A stretch of 64,000 nt of DNA from Verrucomicrobiota bacterium. GTDB taxonomy: Bacteria; Verrucomicrobiota; Verrucomicrobiia; Limisphaerales; J093. The notes under the pieces are model-generated. The model searched no databases and was not told the origin of the DNA. It worked only from the letters and a program-made list of their open reading frames with translations. Where the stretch lies: positions 62,001 to 126,000 of the forward strand of contig JAKQDD010000249.1 of NCBI GenBank assembly GCA_029556615.1. The letters run 5' to 3'. The translations under genes were made by a program, and so were the position numbers. This document shows, one piece after another, positions 46,118 to 57,100 of the stretch (its first letter is position 1; each line of letters starts with the position of its first letter).

Positions 46118-49100
46118 TCACCGGTCGCTGCAGACGCGGATTCGGTAGAACGCTGCGCGGTCATCGTCGGAACGCAGCGCGCGGTGTTCGATCGTCCCGC
46201 CCTGTACTGAGCGCAGTTCGGGGCTGACCAGTTGCCAGGCCGCGACGGTCTCTCCGTCCCCTCGTTTCTCCAACCAGTACGAATGCCGGGGCTGCGCCGC
46301 GAACCGGAGGAGAATCGTCTTCTCGGCCAGAGTGGCACGCTCGAATCGCAGGCAGCTCGCCGGATCCTCGGGACTCGTGCCGGCCTCGAACTCATCGCGA
46401 TTGACCATGCCGTCGCCGTCGCTGTCCTCTGCGGCGTCCGAGGCCTGCTCGGGATCCAGGCGGTACTGGTCCTCCCATGAATCGGGCATGCCGTCGCCGT
46501 CGGAGTCGGGTTCGAAGAGGAGCTCGAGCGTCCGGGAGTCGGGTCGGCCGCGCGGCGACGGGGTCACTTCGAGGAGACCGGCTGTCATGCTTTGATTCGA
46601 GAGCAAGTAGAGCTCGACGAACACGGTTGCTTCTGCCGGCACGTTCCCCAGCGAGCCTTCGATCCGGCCTGGCACCGGCTCGTTGATGGCAAGGGCGCCT
46701 TGGGACGTTCGCACGGCAAGGACCGACACACCGGGATCGAAGGTCAGGCGCAAGTCGACGTGCGGCGAGATCGGGCCCGTGTTGGTTACTGCGAGTGCCA
46801 TCCGGTACGGTCGTCCGACGACTCCTGGCTCAAGAGGTTCAACAAACGAGGTCAGGAGCGTGTACGGGGTTTTCCCATTTGGACCGGCGTGGCTGATCGT
46901 CCGCAGTTCGTGCAGCGACAAGGCCCGATGGTACAGCGACAGCTCATCCACGTCCGCGGCGGCCGAGGATTCCCCTGGCGACTGCGGGTGTCCCCCCAGC
47001 CGCAAGGGGCCGTTGGTCTCGAGGCTGCCCGACTCGGTTCGGGCGTCAAATCCGCCGACCCACTGGCCGTCCACCACGACGCCCCCGCCATTGGCGATCG
47101 TCCGACAGACCGTCAACCCGACATGATGCCAGCGTCCATCCCTGAGGTTGGTTGTCCCTGGGGCACTCTCGACTTCGAGGGGTGGTGTGGCGGCAACTCG
47201 GTCGCTCAATCGGAAACCCAGGAGGCCGTCCCGGGTCCAGAGGGCCCAGCCAACGCGGTTCTTTCCTTCCGGGGTGATCGACAGGGCCTCCTTGCCCGCG
47301 ATCCAGAACCGGTTCGTGCCGGAATCCGCGGGCAATCGAAGCCAGGTCTCAACACTGAAATCCTCCCCTGCACCGACGTTCAGGTCCGGAGCGTCAGCAA
47401 CGACTACCGAACCGGAGCCGGTGGGGAACGAGAAGGCCATGCCCACCCGGCCTGCCGTGAAGCCGACTCCCTCTCCCAAGGTGCCCTCATGGCCGGCGAC
47501 CAGGTCCCGTGCGTCCTCCTCAGCCGGCCACCACCCGACGAGCCCCGCCGGCGGCGGCCTGCCGGGGCCGACGATCTCGGTGGCCGACACGGCCTCGTCA
47601 TTGTCGGGGTTGCCGTCGGCGACTCCTGCGGAGAGCGTGGCTGACGCGTTGAGGATGCGCGGGCTCGTGAGTCCATGGATCGAGGTGGGCAAGGCCCGCA
47701 GCTCGATGACCAACGAAGCGGATTGCCCGGGGCCCAACTCGTCAAAGGTCGCCCGGGCCTCGGGATTGGCCCCGGCCTGCACGGTTGCTGACCCGCTCGA
47801 GGGAATGGCGCGATGGATCGGTGTCCATCCCAGCGCCGCGTCCAGAAAGACCCTGACACTCACGCCGCTGGCCAGCGAAGGACCGGGGTTGGTCACCGTG
47901 GCCACGTAGGCTGCGCCGTTGCTGCCAAACGTGAACCAATCCGGCATGGCCCTGAGACTCACTGCCAGATCATCGAGAAGATGGACGGGGACGGCCGTCG
48001 AGCAGCCCTCGTGACCCGCCTGGTCCTCGGCGACCAACGCCAGGGGCGAAACCGCTGCGAGCACGCGAACACGGCCCTCCCAGCGGCCATCGACGAAGTC
48101 GCTGACTTCCGCGGGTTCGACCGGGATGACGAGGGCGTCGCGGAACGGCAACGCGATCGACGAGTTGGTTGCAGACAACGTTGTCATGGCCCGTTGCCAG
48201 TCCCTGAGCGCATGGTTGTTCTGCCGCCCCCATCGCTGAAACGAAGTCGAGAAGGAGACAACGTCTTCGAGCGGCGTCGAGCCGGTTCGCCAGTCCTCGT
48301 CCGACAACCGTCGCGGAACCAGGATCGCGGCCGCGTCGGCTCCGTTGCCGCAGAAGAAGTCCCGGGACCGTCCCGCGGCGTCGAACAACCAGACCGCCAC
48401 CGGCCGGGGAGAGCCTTCGAGGTGCGGCGGGACCGAGTCGCCGCTTCCCCAGATCAGTGGCGCCCCCAATCGGAAGGCTGGGAATGCACCCGGCGGGGTG
48501 CCGGATTCCGAAAGAGTCAGAACGCTCCGCGCCGGAACCTCCGTGCCCGAGGGGAAGACGAACGTCGCTCGCGGCGCGGGCCAGCGGGTGAGGTCGTAGC
48601 AGTGCACCGTCCAGCCTGACACATCGAGCGCGTGGTCGGTCACGTTCTGGCATTCGACGGCATCCGACCCGCCCACGGTGATCTCCGAGAGAACCAGGGA
48701 TGCCGGTCGGCCGCTGCCGGCCCTTGCGGAGAGCTGCACCGGCCCGCGGTAATTGGTCACCGGCAGGCCCAGGGCGTCGAGGGCCGTGAGACCGACCTGG
48801 AGCGAATCTCCTGCCGCCACGCCCTCGGGCATCGGATCCCAGGCGAAACGGGCCACTTGGCCCGGTGCAACGTCATCATCCAGGATGATCCCCACGCCTT
48901 CCGCATCCGCAAGGTCCGCCGTCGCGTCCCCGGACGGCAGGCTCAGCAGGACGAGGAAATGCCGGTTGCCGTCGACGATCGAGTTGTCGATGACCTCGAC
49001 ATCCACAGTGCGGTGGGTCTCGCCTGGCGCGAAGACCAGTTGTCCGGCAGCGGGGACGAAGTCCGTCTCTGCCCCGGCAAGGTCATGGGCGGTGGTGAAG

Positions 49101-52100
49101 TTCACCGCCGTGGCGAGACTGGTGTTGCCGGTCAAGCGCACCACGAATTGCATCGCGTTCGTCCCGGCGCTCCCTTCCGACATCACTGCATCCTCGACGA
49201 CCACCTGCGGCTTGGGGTCGTCGTCCCGGATGACACAGGTGAGTCGATCGCGTCCCAGGATGGCCCCTCGAGGGTCGCTGAGGACCAGTTGGAACGTCTC
49301 GGGCAACTCGAAGGCCAGATCTCCGAACACTTGAGCGCCGATGTTGGCCTCTGTGATTCCGGGAGGGAATACAATGCGCTGGTCTCCGCCCAGGTAGTCC
49401 TCACCTCTTCTGGCCGTTCCGTCGACGAACCGGGCCATCACCGAAACCGTCCGTCCGATCGGGAGATTGAGCTTCAGACTGAACCAGGCGGTCGCCTGGG
49501 TCCACAGGCCCCTGGGTTCGGTGAAGGACACGTCGGGTCCGGCGCTCACCTCGAGCGGTTCAGCGGCCAGATCGAGGCTCGTCGTGTTGTTGTGCTCGAA
49601 CAGATCCCTCCCGTCCCGGCTTAGCACGGACGTGACGGCGAACCTCCCCGCGACGGTCGGACGGAGGCGCAGGCTCACGCCGACGACGGCGTTTGGCGTG
49701 AGGGTGCCCAGCGGGCACTCGACCCGGCCGTCCACCACGGCGCAGGCCGCGTCCAGCGAGTTGGTAGCCGCCGTACATTCCACACCCGCCGGCAGCAGGG
49801 TTGTCAACATCACGCCCTCGATCGGATTCGAGCCGCGGTTCTCCACGCGCAGCTCGACCTCAGTCTCCTCGCCCACGGGCAACAGCTGCGGAGGCGTCAG
49901 GCCGTCGAGAACCATCTCGTCCCGGCACTTGCTTCCGGCACCCACGGTTGCGAGCGCCTGGATCTCGTGCGGATCGAGCGGCCGGTTGTAATAGGCGAGT
50001 TCGTCGATCCTGCCGGGGAATGTCGCCCCGGCCTTGCCCGACGCATTGATCAGCCCCCCGATGGCAAAGGGCGTTTCGGCGAGCAAGCGCCCGTCGCCAA
50101 ACGTGTAGGCGACCAGCAACACGCCATCGCCGTACATCAGAATCATGTCGCCATCCTTGACCCAGGCGACGTGATGCCAGTTCGTGTCCGTGATCGCCGG
50201 TGGCGAGGCGCCATACCTGTGATTGAAGCTCGCGAAGAGGTGGCCGCCTGTCACGACGCCGAACTGGAAGAGATCCCGTCCCCCAAAGACAACGGAACCT
50301 TGGTCCATGATCGTCAGCAGCGCCTCGGGTCGCTCGACGCGGATCCAGCCTTCCACGGTGAATTCCGGGGCGTGCCAGCGCGGATCATCGCCCAGGGCGA
50401 CCGCGTCGCCGAGAGCGTGAAAGCGGAAAGCGCTTCCGCTCAGCCCCTCGGCATAGGCTGCATTCCCCAGGAGAGTGCCCGACGCTCCGCTGGATTCATC
50501 TGCGGCCGTGCCGTCCGCCCGCCACCAGGAGACCAATCCTCGCGGTGCCGCCAGGCACTCGCGGCCGGATCCCAGCACATTGACCACCGCTTCGGTCCGG
50601 TTGTTGGCCGGGAGGAAGTCGGCCAGCGGCATGGCGGCTGCCGCGCAGATCGGGTAGACGCCAGCCGCGGGTGCCTGAACCGTGAACTCGAGGGTTGCGG
50701 TGCCATCCGCGGCCGGCAGCGTCCCCACCTCCCAGACCAGGACGTTCCCCTGTTCCGTCACCGACCCGGCCGTTGCACGGTGTCGCGTCAGGACCAACCG
50801 CGCGGGAATGACGTTCGTCACCACGATGTCGCGGCCGGGAACATCGCCCTTGTGATGCACGGTCAGTCGATAGTCCGCCGATTCATTCTCGCGCAGAACC
50901 AGTCGCGGCGACTCGAAGGCCAACAGCAAATCGTTGGCGCACTTGCCGGCAGACTCGAGCGCTCGGATCGTCTCCGCATCCAGCGGGCGGTTGTACACCG
51001 CAATCTCGTCGAGATCCCCCCACCAGGCTTGCCAGGTGATGTTCGGCGCCAGGACGCCGCCAATCACGTAGCCGTAGGGGCAGGCGAACTGGTACTTGGC
51101 CTCCTGCCGGCCCTGGCCGGCGTCGGCGCCGTCGACGTAAAACTGCACTGCCGGGCCGCTCTTGACCACGGCCACGTGATGCCACTCGAGATCCATCACG
51201 GCCGCTGTGCTCACCGGGTAGGGCTCGGCGCCGCCAGCCAGGAACAGCCGGCCGTCGTTCAGCATGCCGAAGGACCAACTGGTCAGATCGCTTCCCACGA
51301 TCGCGCCACCGGGCAGCGACGACAGGACCGGGTTGTGGGTGGTGGCCACCAGGTCGGCACGCCGCACCCAGGCCTCGACGGTGAAGTCCTGCACCGCCAG
51401 CTGGTGGAAGGGGCCGATCCCCAGCACTCCCGAATCCCCGCGCAGCGCGAATCCCTGGCCCACCATGCCATCCGTGAAACCGGCGGTGCCATACAACCAA
51501 AGCCCGCTGAAGCCGGTGGCATCCGCGAAATCGCCATTCCCGCGCCACCACCCCACGAGCCCGTCGGGGGCCCCATGACACGGCGGGACCACGCTCACCG
51601 TCGCCGACCCGGTGTTGTTGCCCGCGCAGAAGTCCCCCGGCGCGATCACCTCCGCACGGTTGGTGGCCCATCCCAACACTGTCGGACGCAGCAGGAAGTC
51701 CACCGTCGCCGAGGCCCCTTCGGCAATCTCTCCCAGTTCGGTGACGATCAGGCCCTCCGCGATCCGCGCCACTCCTTGCGACGGCGTCGCGGACAACGCC
51801 TCGAAGCCGGCCGGCAGGGTGTTGCTGACGATCACCCCCGGCGCGGGTTCGCGTCCGATGTTGCGGACGCGGACCCGGAGGCCCAGCGGTTCGCCCACCG
51901 TGGCCAGGGAAGGCGGATTCTCGAACCCCAGATCCAGGTCCCGGATGCATCGGCCGGCGGTGTCGGCAACGCAGATCGAGGCAATCTCCGCTGCCGACAG
52001 CGGCCGGTCGTGGACTGCCATTTCGTCGATCTGCCCGACGAACCCCATCGGCCATCCCTGGAGCACATTGCCCAGCGTGAACGCCTCCTGAAACTGGAAG

Positions 52101-53737
52101 TCGGTCGCCAGCACCCCCGCGCCCACCTTGAGCCCATCCCGGTAGAACGTCACCGCAGTGCCCGCTTTCGTGACGGCCACGTGATGCCAGTTGGTGTCGG
52201 TCAGACCTGCCGGCACGTAGAGCCCGGGGCTGCTGACCCGTCCCAGGAAGAGCTGGCCGTCCTTCGTCAGCGCGAGCGTGTATCCGCGCTGCGCCCCGGC
52301 GCTCAGGATGGCGGCAGCCGGATACGAGGGAACGTCGGTGATCCGGTCAGTCCGCCCGCGCCGAATCCAGGCGTCGAGGGTGAAATCCTGCAGATGCAGC
52401 GCGACCGGGTTCCCCAGGTTCGCCATCTCGTAGCGACCGGCGAAGGTGAGGGCCCGGCCCACGCGCCCCTCGCCGTAGGTCTGACCGGCCCCGCTGTCCA
52501 CCCCGCTCACGGAATCGAGCAGCGTGTCTTCCGCTCGCCACCAACCGACCAAGCCCTCCGCCGGAACCGAACAGCCTGCGGCGACCTGCACCGAAACCTG
52601 GGCCGCGTTGTTGCCCGAGTTGAAATCCGGACTGTCGAGGTCGAGGGTTGCCTCGAGAATCCCGAGCCCCGGGGTCAATCCCATCACGACAATCCGGATC
52701 CAGGCCGCCGACTGGGACGGCAGCATTGCGAGTTCGAATTGGAAGCCATCGGGGGTGGCTTCGACGGTCCCCGCACTCGAGGTCCCCGACATGTAGCCGA
52801 CGTTTCCGGGGATTACCCCGTGAACGCGGACTCCCGGGACTGCCTCCGGGCTCATGTTGGTGACCGTCAGAGTGACCTCGCACGACTGGCCCACGGTTGC
52901 GGCGATCGTCGGTCCGGGCCGAACGGCCACATCCCGCAGGCACTTGCCTCGAGAACCCGCCTGCCAGAACGCGAGGATTTCCGCCGGCGAGAGGCAGCGT
53001 TCGTGGAGTGTGACCTCGTCGAGCATCCCGTTCCATCGGTCGTTGGCAGCCTCGAAGATGACCTCATTGAAGAAGGCACCTCGCCCGCCCCAGACGAGAT
53101 CGCCATTGCCTGGCGTCAATTGCCCGGTGATACCGGTGATTTCGCGCGTCAGTGCACCGTTGACGTATACCGTCACGGAAGTCGCCCCGACCGCCAGGGC
53201 CACGTGCGACCATTCGTGGGTCGGCAGCGCCACGCCGCCATCGGTGAAGGGTCCATAGTCTCCGGGCAGACCCGCCACGCCGTGCAGGGCGAACACGAGG
53301 TGCCCCATCGGGACCGATCCCACCTCCGGAGTCACCGGTCCCCGGACGCCCACGAGGATCTGGTAGGTCAGGGACGTCGAGGATTCCTTGCTCAGAATCG
53401 TATCCGTCCAGCCGTCGTACAGCGTAGGATACACCCACGCTTCCACCGTGTATTGGGCGGGCAGGAATCCTGCGCTCCCCGGCACCCGCAATTCCTCCTG
53501 GCCCGTGAAGACGAACGCCTGTCCCACCCTGCCTGGAGCGTACTGTTCCCCTCCAACGACCAGGCCGGGATGCGTCCCTCCCGCGTCCTCCGAATCTCCC
53601 TCCCCGCGAAACCAAACGTAGGGGCGGGCAGGCAGTTCAGCACAGGGCCCCGGAATGGGCTCGGGGATCCCGGCGTGCAACACCAAGGCCCAACAAGCGA
53701 ACAGGTGCACGAGACGAATTGCTCTTCGCAGTGCCAT
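46118..53737 (-). CDS. giant secreted LamG/DUF11/Calx-beta surface protein
   Basis: 2,539 residues from ATG 53737, which gives a signal peptide (MALRRAIRLVHLFACWALVL); an ATG at 53764 adds nine. Modules in order, approximate residues: four LamG + DUF11 pairs (LamG near 45, 400, 735, 1065; each LamG after the first opens GLVGWWR-like), two Calx-beta domains (~1405-1610), a lamin-tail-like domain (LVLSEITVGGSDAVECQNV, ~1690-1840), another DUF11, a fifth LamG (~2065-2285), another DUF11, and thrombospondin-3-type calcium repeats (DSDGDGMPDSWEDQY and DSDGDGMVNRDEFEAG, ~2405-2450) before a ~90-residue C-domain. No sortase or PEP-CTERM anchor. Likely a cell-surface or released adhesin or carbohydrate binder. 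Confidence 0.88.
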   Translation of the reverse strand: MALRRAIRLVHLFACWALVLHAGIPEPIPGPCAELPARPYVWFRGEGDSEDAGGTHPGLVVGGEQYAPGRVGQAFVFTGQEELRVPGSAGFLPAQYTVEAWVYPTLYDGWTDTILSKESSTSLTYQILVGVRGPVTPEVGSVPMGHLVFALHGVAGLPGDYGPFTDGGVALPTHEWSHVALAVGATSVTVYVNGALTREITGITGQLTPGNGDLVWGGRGAFFNEVIFEAANDRWNGMLDEVTLHERCLSPAEILAFWQAGSRGKCLRDVAVRPGPTIAATVGQSCEVTLTVTNMSPEAVPGVRVHGVIPGNVGYMSGTSSAGTVEATPDGFQFELAMLPSQSAAWIRIVVMGLTPGLGILEATLDLDSPDFNSGNNAAQVSVQVAAGCSVPAEGLVGWWRAEDTLLDSVSGVDSGAGQTYGEGRVGRALTFAGRYEMANLGNPVALHLQDFTLDAWIRRGRTDRITDVPSYPAAAILSAGAQRGYTLALTKDGQLFLGRVSSPGLYVPAGLTDTNWHHVAVTKAGTAVTFYRDGLKVGAGVLATDFQFQEAFTLGNVLQGWPMGFVGQIDEMAVHDRPLSAAEIASICVADTAGRCIRDLDLGFENPPSLATVGEPLGLRVRVRNIGREPAPGVIVSNTLPAGFEALSATPSQGVARIAEGLIVTELGEIAEGASATVDFLLRPTVLGWATNRAEVIAPGDFCAGNNTGSATVSVVPPCHGAPDGLVGWWRGNGDFADATGFSGLWLYGTAGFTDGMVGQGFALRGDSGVLGIGPFHQLAVQDFTVEAWVRRADLVATTHNPVLSSLPGGAIVGSDLTSWSFGMLNDGRLFLAGGAEPYPVSTAAVMDLEWHHVAVVKSGPAVQFYVDGADAGQGRQEAKYQFACPYGYVIGGVLAPNITWQAWWGDLDEIAVYNRPLDAETIRALESAGKCANDLLLAFESPRLVLRENESADYRLTVHHKGDVPGRDIVVTNVIPARLVLTRHRATAGSVTEQGNVLVWEVGTLPAADGTATLEFTVQAPAAGVYPICAAAAMPLADFLPANNRTEAVVNVLGSGRECLAAPRGLVSWWRADGTAADESSGASGTLLGNAAYAEGLSGSAFRFHALGDAVALGDDPRWHAPEFTVEGWIRVERPEALLTIMDQGSVVFGGRDLFQFGVVTGGHLFASFNHRYGASPPAITDTNWHHVAWVKDGDMILMYGDGVLLVAYTFGDGRLLAETPFAIGGLINASGKAGATFPGRIDELAYYNRPLDPHEIQALATVGAGSKCRDEMVLDGLTPPQLLPVGEETEVELRVENRGSNPIEGVMLTTLLPAGVECTAATNSLDAACAVVDGRVECPLGTLTPNAVVGVSLRLRPTVAGRFAVTSVLSRDGRDLFEHNNTTSLDLAAEPLEVSAGPDVSFTEPRGLWTQATAWFSLKLNLPIGRTVSVMARFVDGTARRGEDYLGGDQRIVFPPGITEANIGAQVFGDLAFELPETFQLVLSDPRGAILGRDRLTCVIRDDDPKPQVVVEDAVMSEGSAGTNAMQFVVRLTGNTSLATAVNFTTAHDLAGAETDFVPAAGQLVFAPGETHRTVDVEVIDNSIVDGNRHFLVLLSLPSGDATADLADAEGVGIILDDDVAPGQVARFAWDPMPEGVAAGDSLQVGLTALDALGLPVTNYRGPVQLSARAGSGRPASLVLSEITVGGSDAVECQNVTDHALDVSGWTVHCYDLTRWPAPRATFVFPSGTEVPARSVLTLSESGTPPGAFPAFRLGAPLIWGSGDSVPPHLEGSPRPVAVWLFDAAGRSRDFFCGNGADAAAILVPRRLSDEDWRTGSTPLEDVVSFSTSFQRWGRQNNHALRDWQRAMTTLSATNSSIALPFRDALVIPVEPAEVSDFVDGRWEGRVRVLAAVSPLALVAEDQAGHEGCSTAVPVHLLDDLAVSLRAMPDWFTFGSNGAAYVATVTNPGPSLASGVSVRVFLDAALGWTPIHRAIPSSGSATVQAGANPEARATFDELGPGQSASLVIELRALPTSIHGLTSPRILNASATLSAGVADGNPDNDEAVSATEIVGPGRPPPAGLVGWWPAEEDARDLVAGHEGTLGEGVGFTAGRVGMAFSFPTGSGSVVVADAPDLNVGAGEDFSVETWLRLPADSGTNRFWIAGKEALSITPEGKNRVGWALWTRDGLLGFRLSDRVAATPPLEVESAPGTTNLRDGRWHHVGLTVCRTIANGGGVVVDGQWVGGFDARTESGSLETNGPLRLGGHPQSPGESSAAADVDELSLYHRALSLHELRTISHAGPNGKTPYTLLTSFVEPLEPGVVGRPYRMALAVTNTGPISPHVDLRLTFDPGVSVLAVRTSQGALAINEPVPGRIEGSLGNVPAEATVFVELYLLSNQSMTAGLLEVTPSPRGRPDSRTLELLFEPDSDGDGMPDSWEDQYRLDPEQASDAAEDSDGDGMVNRDEFEAGTSPEDPASCLRFERATLAEKTILLRFAAQPRHSYWLEKRGDGETVAAWQLVSPELRSVQGGTIEHRALRSDDDRAAFYRIRVCSDR

Positions 53738-53784
53738 GGGCAGGATCCCGTTCCACGACGTCATCGACGGGCTGACGCGGTCTG

Positions 53785-53940
53785 GAGCCCTCGACTTGTG
53801 GAACTCGATGTCATCAGGTCAGGTTTCGGCCTCCCCCGTTTCAGCCCCTGCCCCTGTCGGCGAGGACCCGAGGCTCCTTGGACTTTGGAACGCTTGGCCA
53901 GCAAGTCAAGTTCTGTCCGCTCCTGTTCCAGGCCCCGGAA
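53785..53940 (-). mobile_element. two tandem M2 elements, copy F
   Basis: First unit 53785-53869 is exactly 85 bp, with ends GAGCCCTCGAC and GTCGGCGAGGACCC. A second, right-truncated unit follows head-to-tail (53870 to ~53940, GAGGCTCCTTGGAC... ending GTTCCAGGCC). Both lie in reverse to copies A and B. They occupy the 395-base gap between the divergently read giant LamG gene and the GH42-like gene. The rest of the gap (53941-54132) shows nothing else. Confidence 0.7.
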
Positions 53941-54132
53941 TAACAGAGTGACAGACTGACTCGCTGTTTCCCCGGTCCGCTACCGTGTCCCCGCGCTCGC
54001 AAGCTCAAGCCCCCCCCGATCCCACCGCCCACCCCGCGCTGACGCTCGCCATCCTCCCGGTGTCTGAATTGCAGCTCTCCCCCGGAATCGCGCTTGCCGC
54101 ATCCGTGGGATTCCCGAAAACTGGCGCGGCAC

Positions 54133-57100
54133 ATGAAGCGTGAAGGGACGAATGGCCTCGGGACTCGAGGGCTCCTGACTCTGCTGGTCCTCCTCGGACT
54201 GTGCACGGGCATTGCGCGAGGGGCGGTGAATCAGCTTGCGGACGGCGGTTTCGAGTCGGGTCTGGGCGAATGGCAGCGGCACGGGGACTGCGCTTTGGAC
54301 TGGACCGTGGCCGCTTCGGGGCGCGGGTCGCTGCGGATCACGCGCGGCTGGGCCGGGATCGAAGTCCGGCATCTGACCCCCGGTCTCGAGTACACCTGCA
54401 GCGCCCGGGTCCGGTTGGCGGCAGTGCGTCCCCAGCCCGAGGGGGGATACGCCTTCTTCGCCGTGCACCAGCTGGATGATTTCGGCGACCTGGTCCGGGC
54501 CCAGGACGTTCTGCAGGCGAAAGCGCCGGCAGATTGGACGTCGCACCAGGCCACGTTCACCCTCGACCCCGAGTGCCGGACTCTGTCGATCCGGTGCGGC
54601 TTCTTCCGGGCCGAGGGAACGGTCTGGTTCGACGACGTGACGCTGGCCGAAGGCCCGCTGGCGGCTGAGGCGTCCGGCGTCGGGGCTGCCGATCGGGCCG
54701 CCGTGCGACTGCCCGAGGTCACAGAAGGTCTCCGGGGCATGGTGGCGATTCTCAACGACGACCTGCCCGCCGGCCCGGGCGCGGCGTCGCCGGAGCGCAT
54801 CGAGTCGTTGCTGCGGGAGGCGGGCTTTGGCGTGGCGACGCTGGACAGCGCGCGACTGGCGGACGCGCGGTGCCTGAACCGCGGTTTGTTTGACGTGCTG
54901 GTGCTGCCGTATGGGCCGAGTTTTCCGGTTCAGGCGGCCGGGAACTTCCGTCGGTTCCTGCGGGACGGCGGGAAGTTCCTTTCGGCTGGCGGGTATGCGT
55001 TTGACGATCTGCTCGAGCGGGCGGGGGATGGATGGCAGCGGCCTGCTGGAGTGCCGTCCGAGCCGGAGGAGCACGCCTTGTGGCAGTGTGGATCGCCCGC
55101 CGAGGGCCTGCGCGGATCGGGCCCGCTGCAGTTCTCCGGGTTTGTGAAGTCGGCCCGGGTCAAGGGCCCGGGGATGGCCTACTTTGCGATCTACCAGTTT
55201 GACCGGGCGGGGCGGATCGTGGCGTGGCGCGACTTGTGCCGGGTGCAGGGGACGCGCGACTGGCAGGCGGTGACGCACCGGTTCGAGGTGCATCCGGCGG
55301 CGGCGGTTGTCGAGGTGCGGGCGGGGCTGTATCGTTGCCGCGGGGTGGCGGCCTTCGACGATGTGTCGATCGTCGATGCGGCCGGGAAGATCCGGTTCGA
55401 GACCGGCTTCGAGCCGCCGTATGCGGTGGATTCCACGGCTCCCGTCCATGGGCGCGTCTCGAATCCCGCGCAATGGACGGTGTCGACGCGGACCCGGCAT
55501 TCGGGTCAACAAGCGCTGGTGGTCCGGCACGAGCGGACGGTTCGCGAACCCGAGCGATTGAACACGCGGTGGGGGGTGCCGGAGGACGGCCTCCGGACGG
55601 AGCCGACGCAGCTTGGGGTGTTTCAGGCGGATTACCCCCTCGAGCGCGTTCGATCCGCGCAGGCGGCGACGGGACAGTCGGTGATCGACCCGGCGCTGCG
55701 ACTCGAGGGCGTGTTGTCCGGGCACGCAGCGGCGGGGGTCGTGGGTTTCGACGAGGCGCGGTGGGTGCCGCTGATCAACGGGTACGACGCCTGGGGCCGG
55801 CTGCGCGGTGCGGTGGGGGCGATGCTCCGGCATGATCGCGGTCCCTACGCGGGGTCGAGCTGGGCGTTTTTCGGGGTGACGAACCGCGATGTCTTCGCAG
55901 CCTCGGAACCGGGGATGGGACGCGCCTTGGCGGACATCGTCGGCGCGTTGGTCGAGGATACGTACGTGGTGGCGTTGGGGACCGACCGCGGCTGCTATCG
56001 CCAGGGGGAGGGCGTGGCCGTGCAGGCGACACTGGCGAATTTCGGGCGCCGGCAGGCGGACCTGCGGCTGACGGTGCATATCGAGACCCTCGAATCCCCG
56101 GGGGTGCCGGTCAGCCGTCTCGAGACCCGGTGCGTCCTCGAGCCGGGCACCACGCGGGCGGTGGCGTTGGAATGGCGTCCGGGGCGGTTCCTGGCGGATT
56201 TCTACCGGCTGCGCGGCCGGTTGTGGCGGGCCGACCGGGGCGTGGACGCCATCGAGAGTGGCTTTGTGGTGTGGAATCCGCAGGCGATTGCCGGGGGGCC
56301 GGCGCTGTCGTTCCGCGACAACTACCTGCGGATTGGGGCACGGCCGGTGTTTCTCTTCGGGACCGACGATTGGAGTTACGTGTTCACCACGCGGCGGGAG
56401 ACGCCGCTGCAGTGGCTCGAGGACATGCGGCAACGCCGCGACCTGGGGGTGCAGATCTACGAGAACCTCCAGTCCCCGCCCCCGCGCGATGCCGAGAGCC
56501 GCGAGCGGATGCTGCGCAAGGTGGACGGCGTGACCCAGCTGGCCCAACAGTGCGGCCAGGTCTATTTCCCCGGGCTTTGGATTGGGGCGAACACGGCCGT
56601 GGACGACGCGGAGCTCACAGAGCAAGCGGCCTATTGCCGCGAGTTTGCCCGGCGATATCGCGAGGTCCCCGGCTTGATCTACTATGTGAATGGGGATCTG
56701 CGCTGCGAGCTGAGCGACGCCGTGTCCCCGCACTGGAATCGTTTCCTGCAGGACCGATACGGCACGGCCGGACTGTTGGCGGAGGCCTGGGGCGTCGCGT
56801 CGGCCGACGCAGCGCTTGGATCCCTGCGGATCGAGGAATACTCGGACTCGAACCAGCCATGGGGAGACGTCCGGATCTACGATCAAAACCGGTTCCGATC
56901 CTGGCTGGTCGAGCGCTGGTGCACGATTCTCGCGGATGCGTTGCGTGAAGAGGACCCCGGGCATCTGACCACCGCCGAGTTCTATCAACTCCCGCATCAG
57001 GGGGTCGATCTTCCCGCGGCCATCGGGACCCTCGACCTGGCCAACTTCGGGTTCTTCGAGAAGCGGGGCGCCGATCTGGCGCGTTTCCCGTTGCTCTGCA

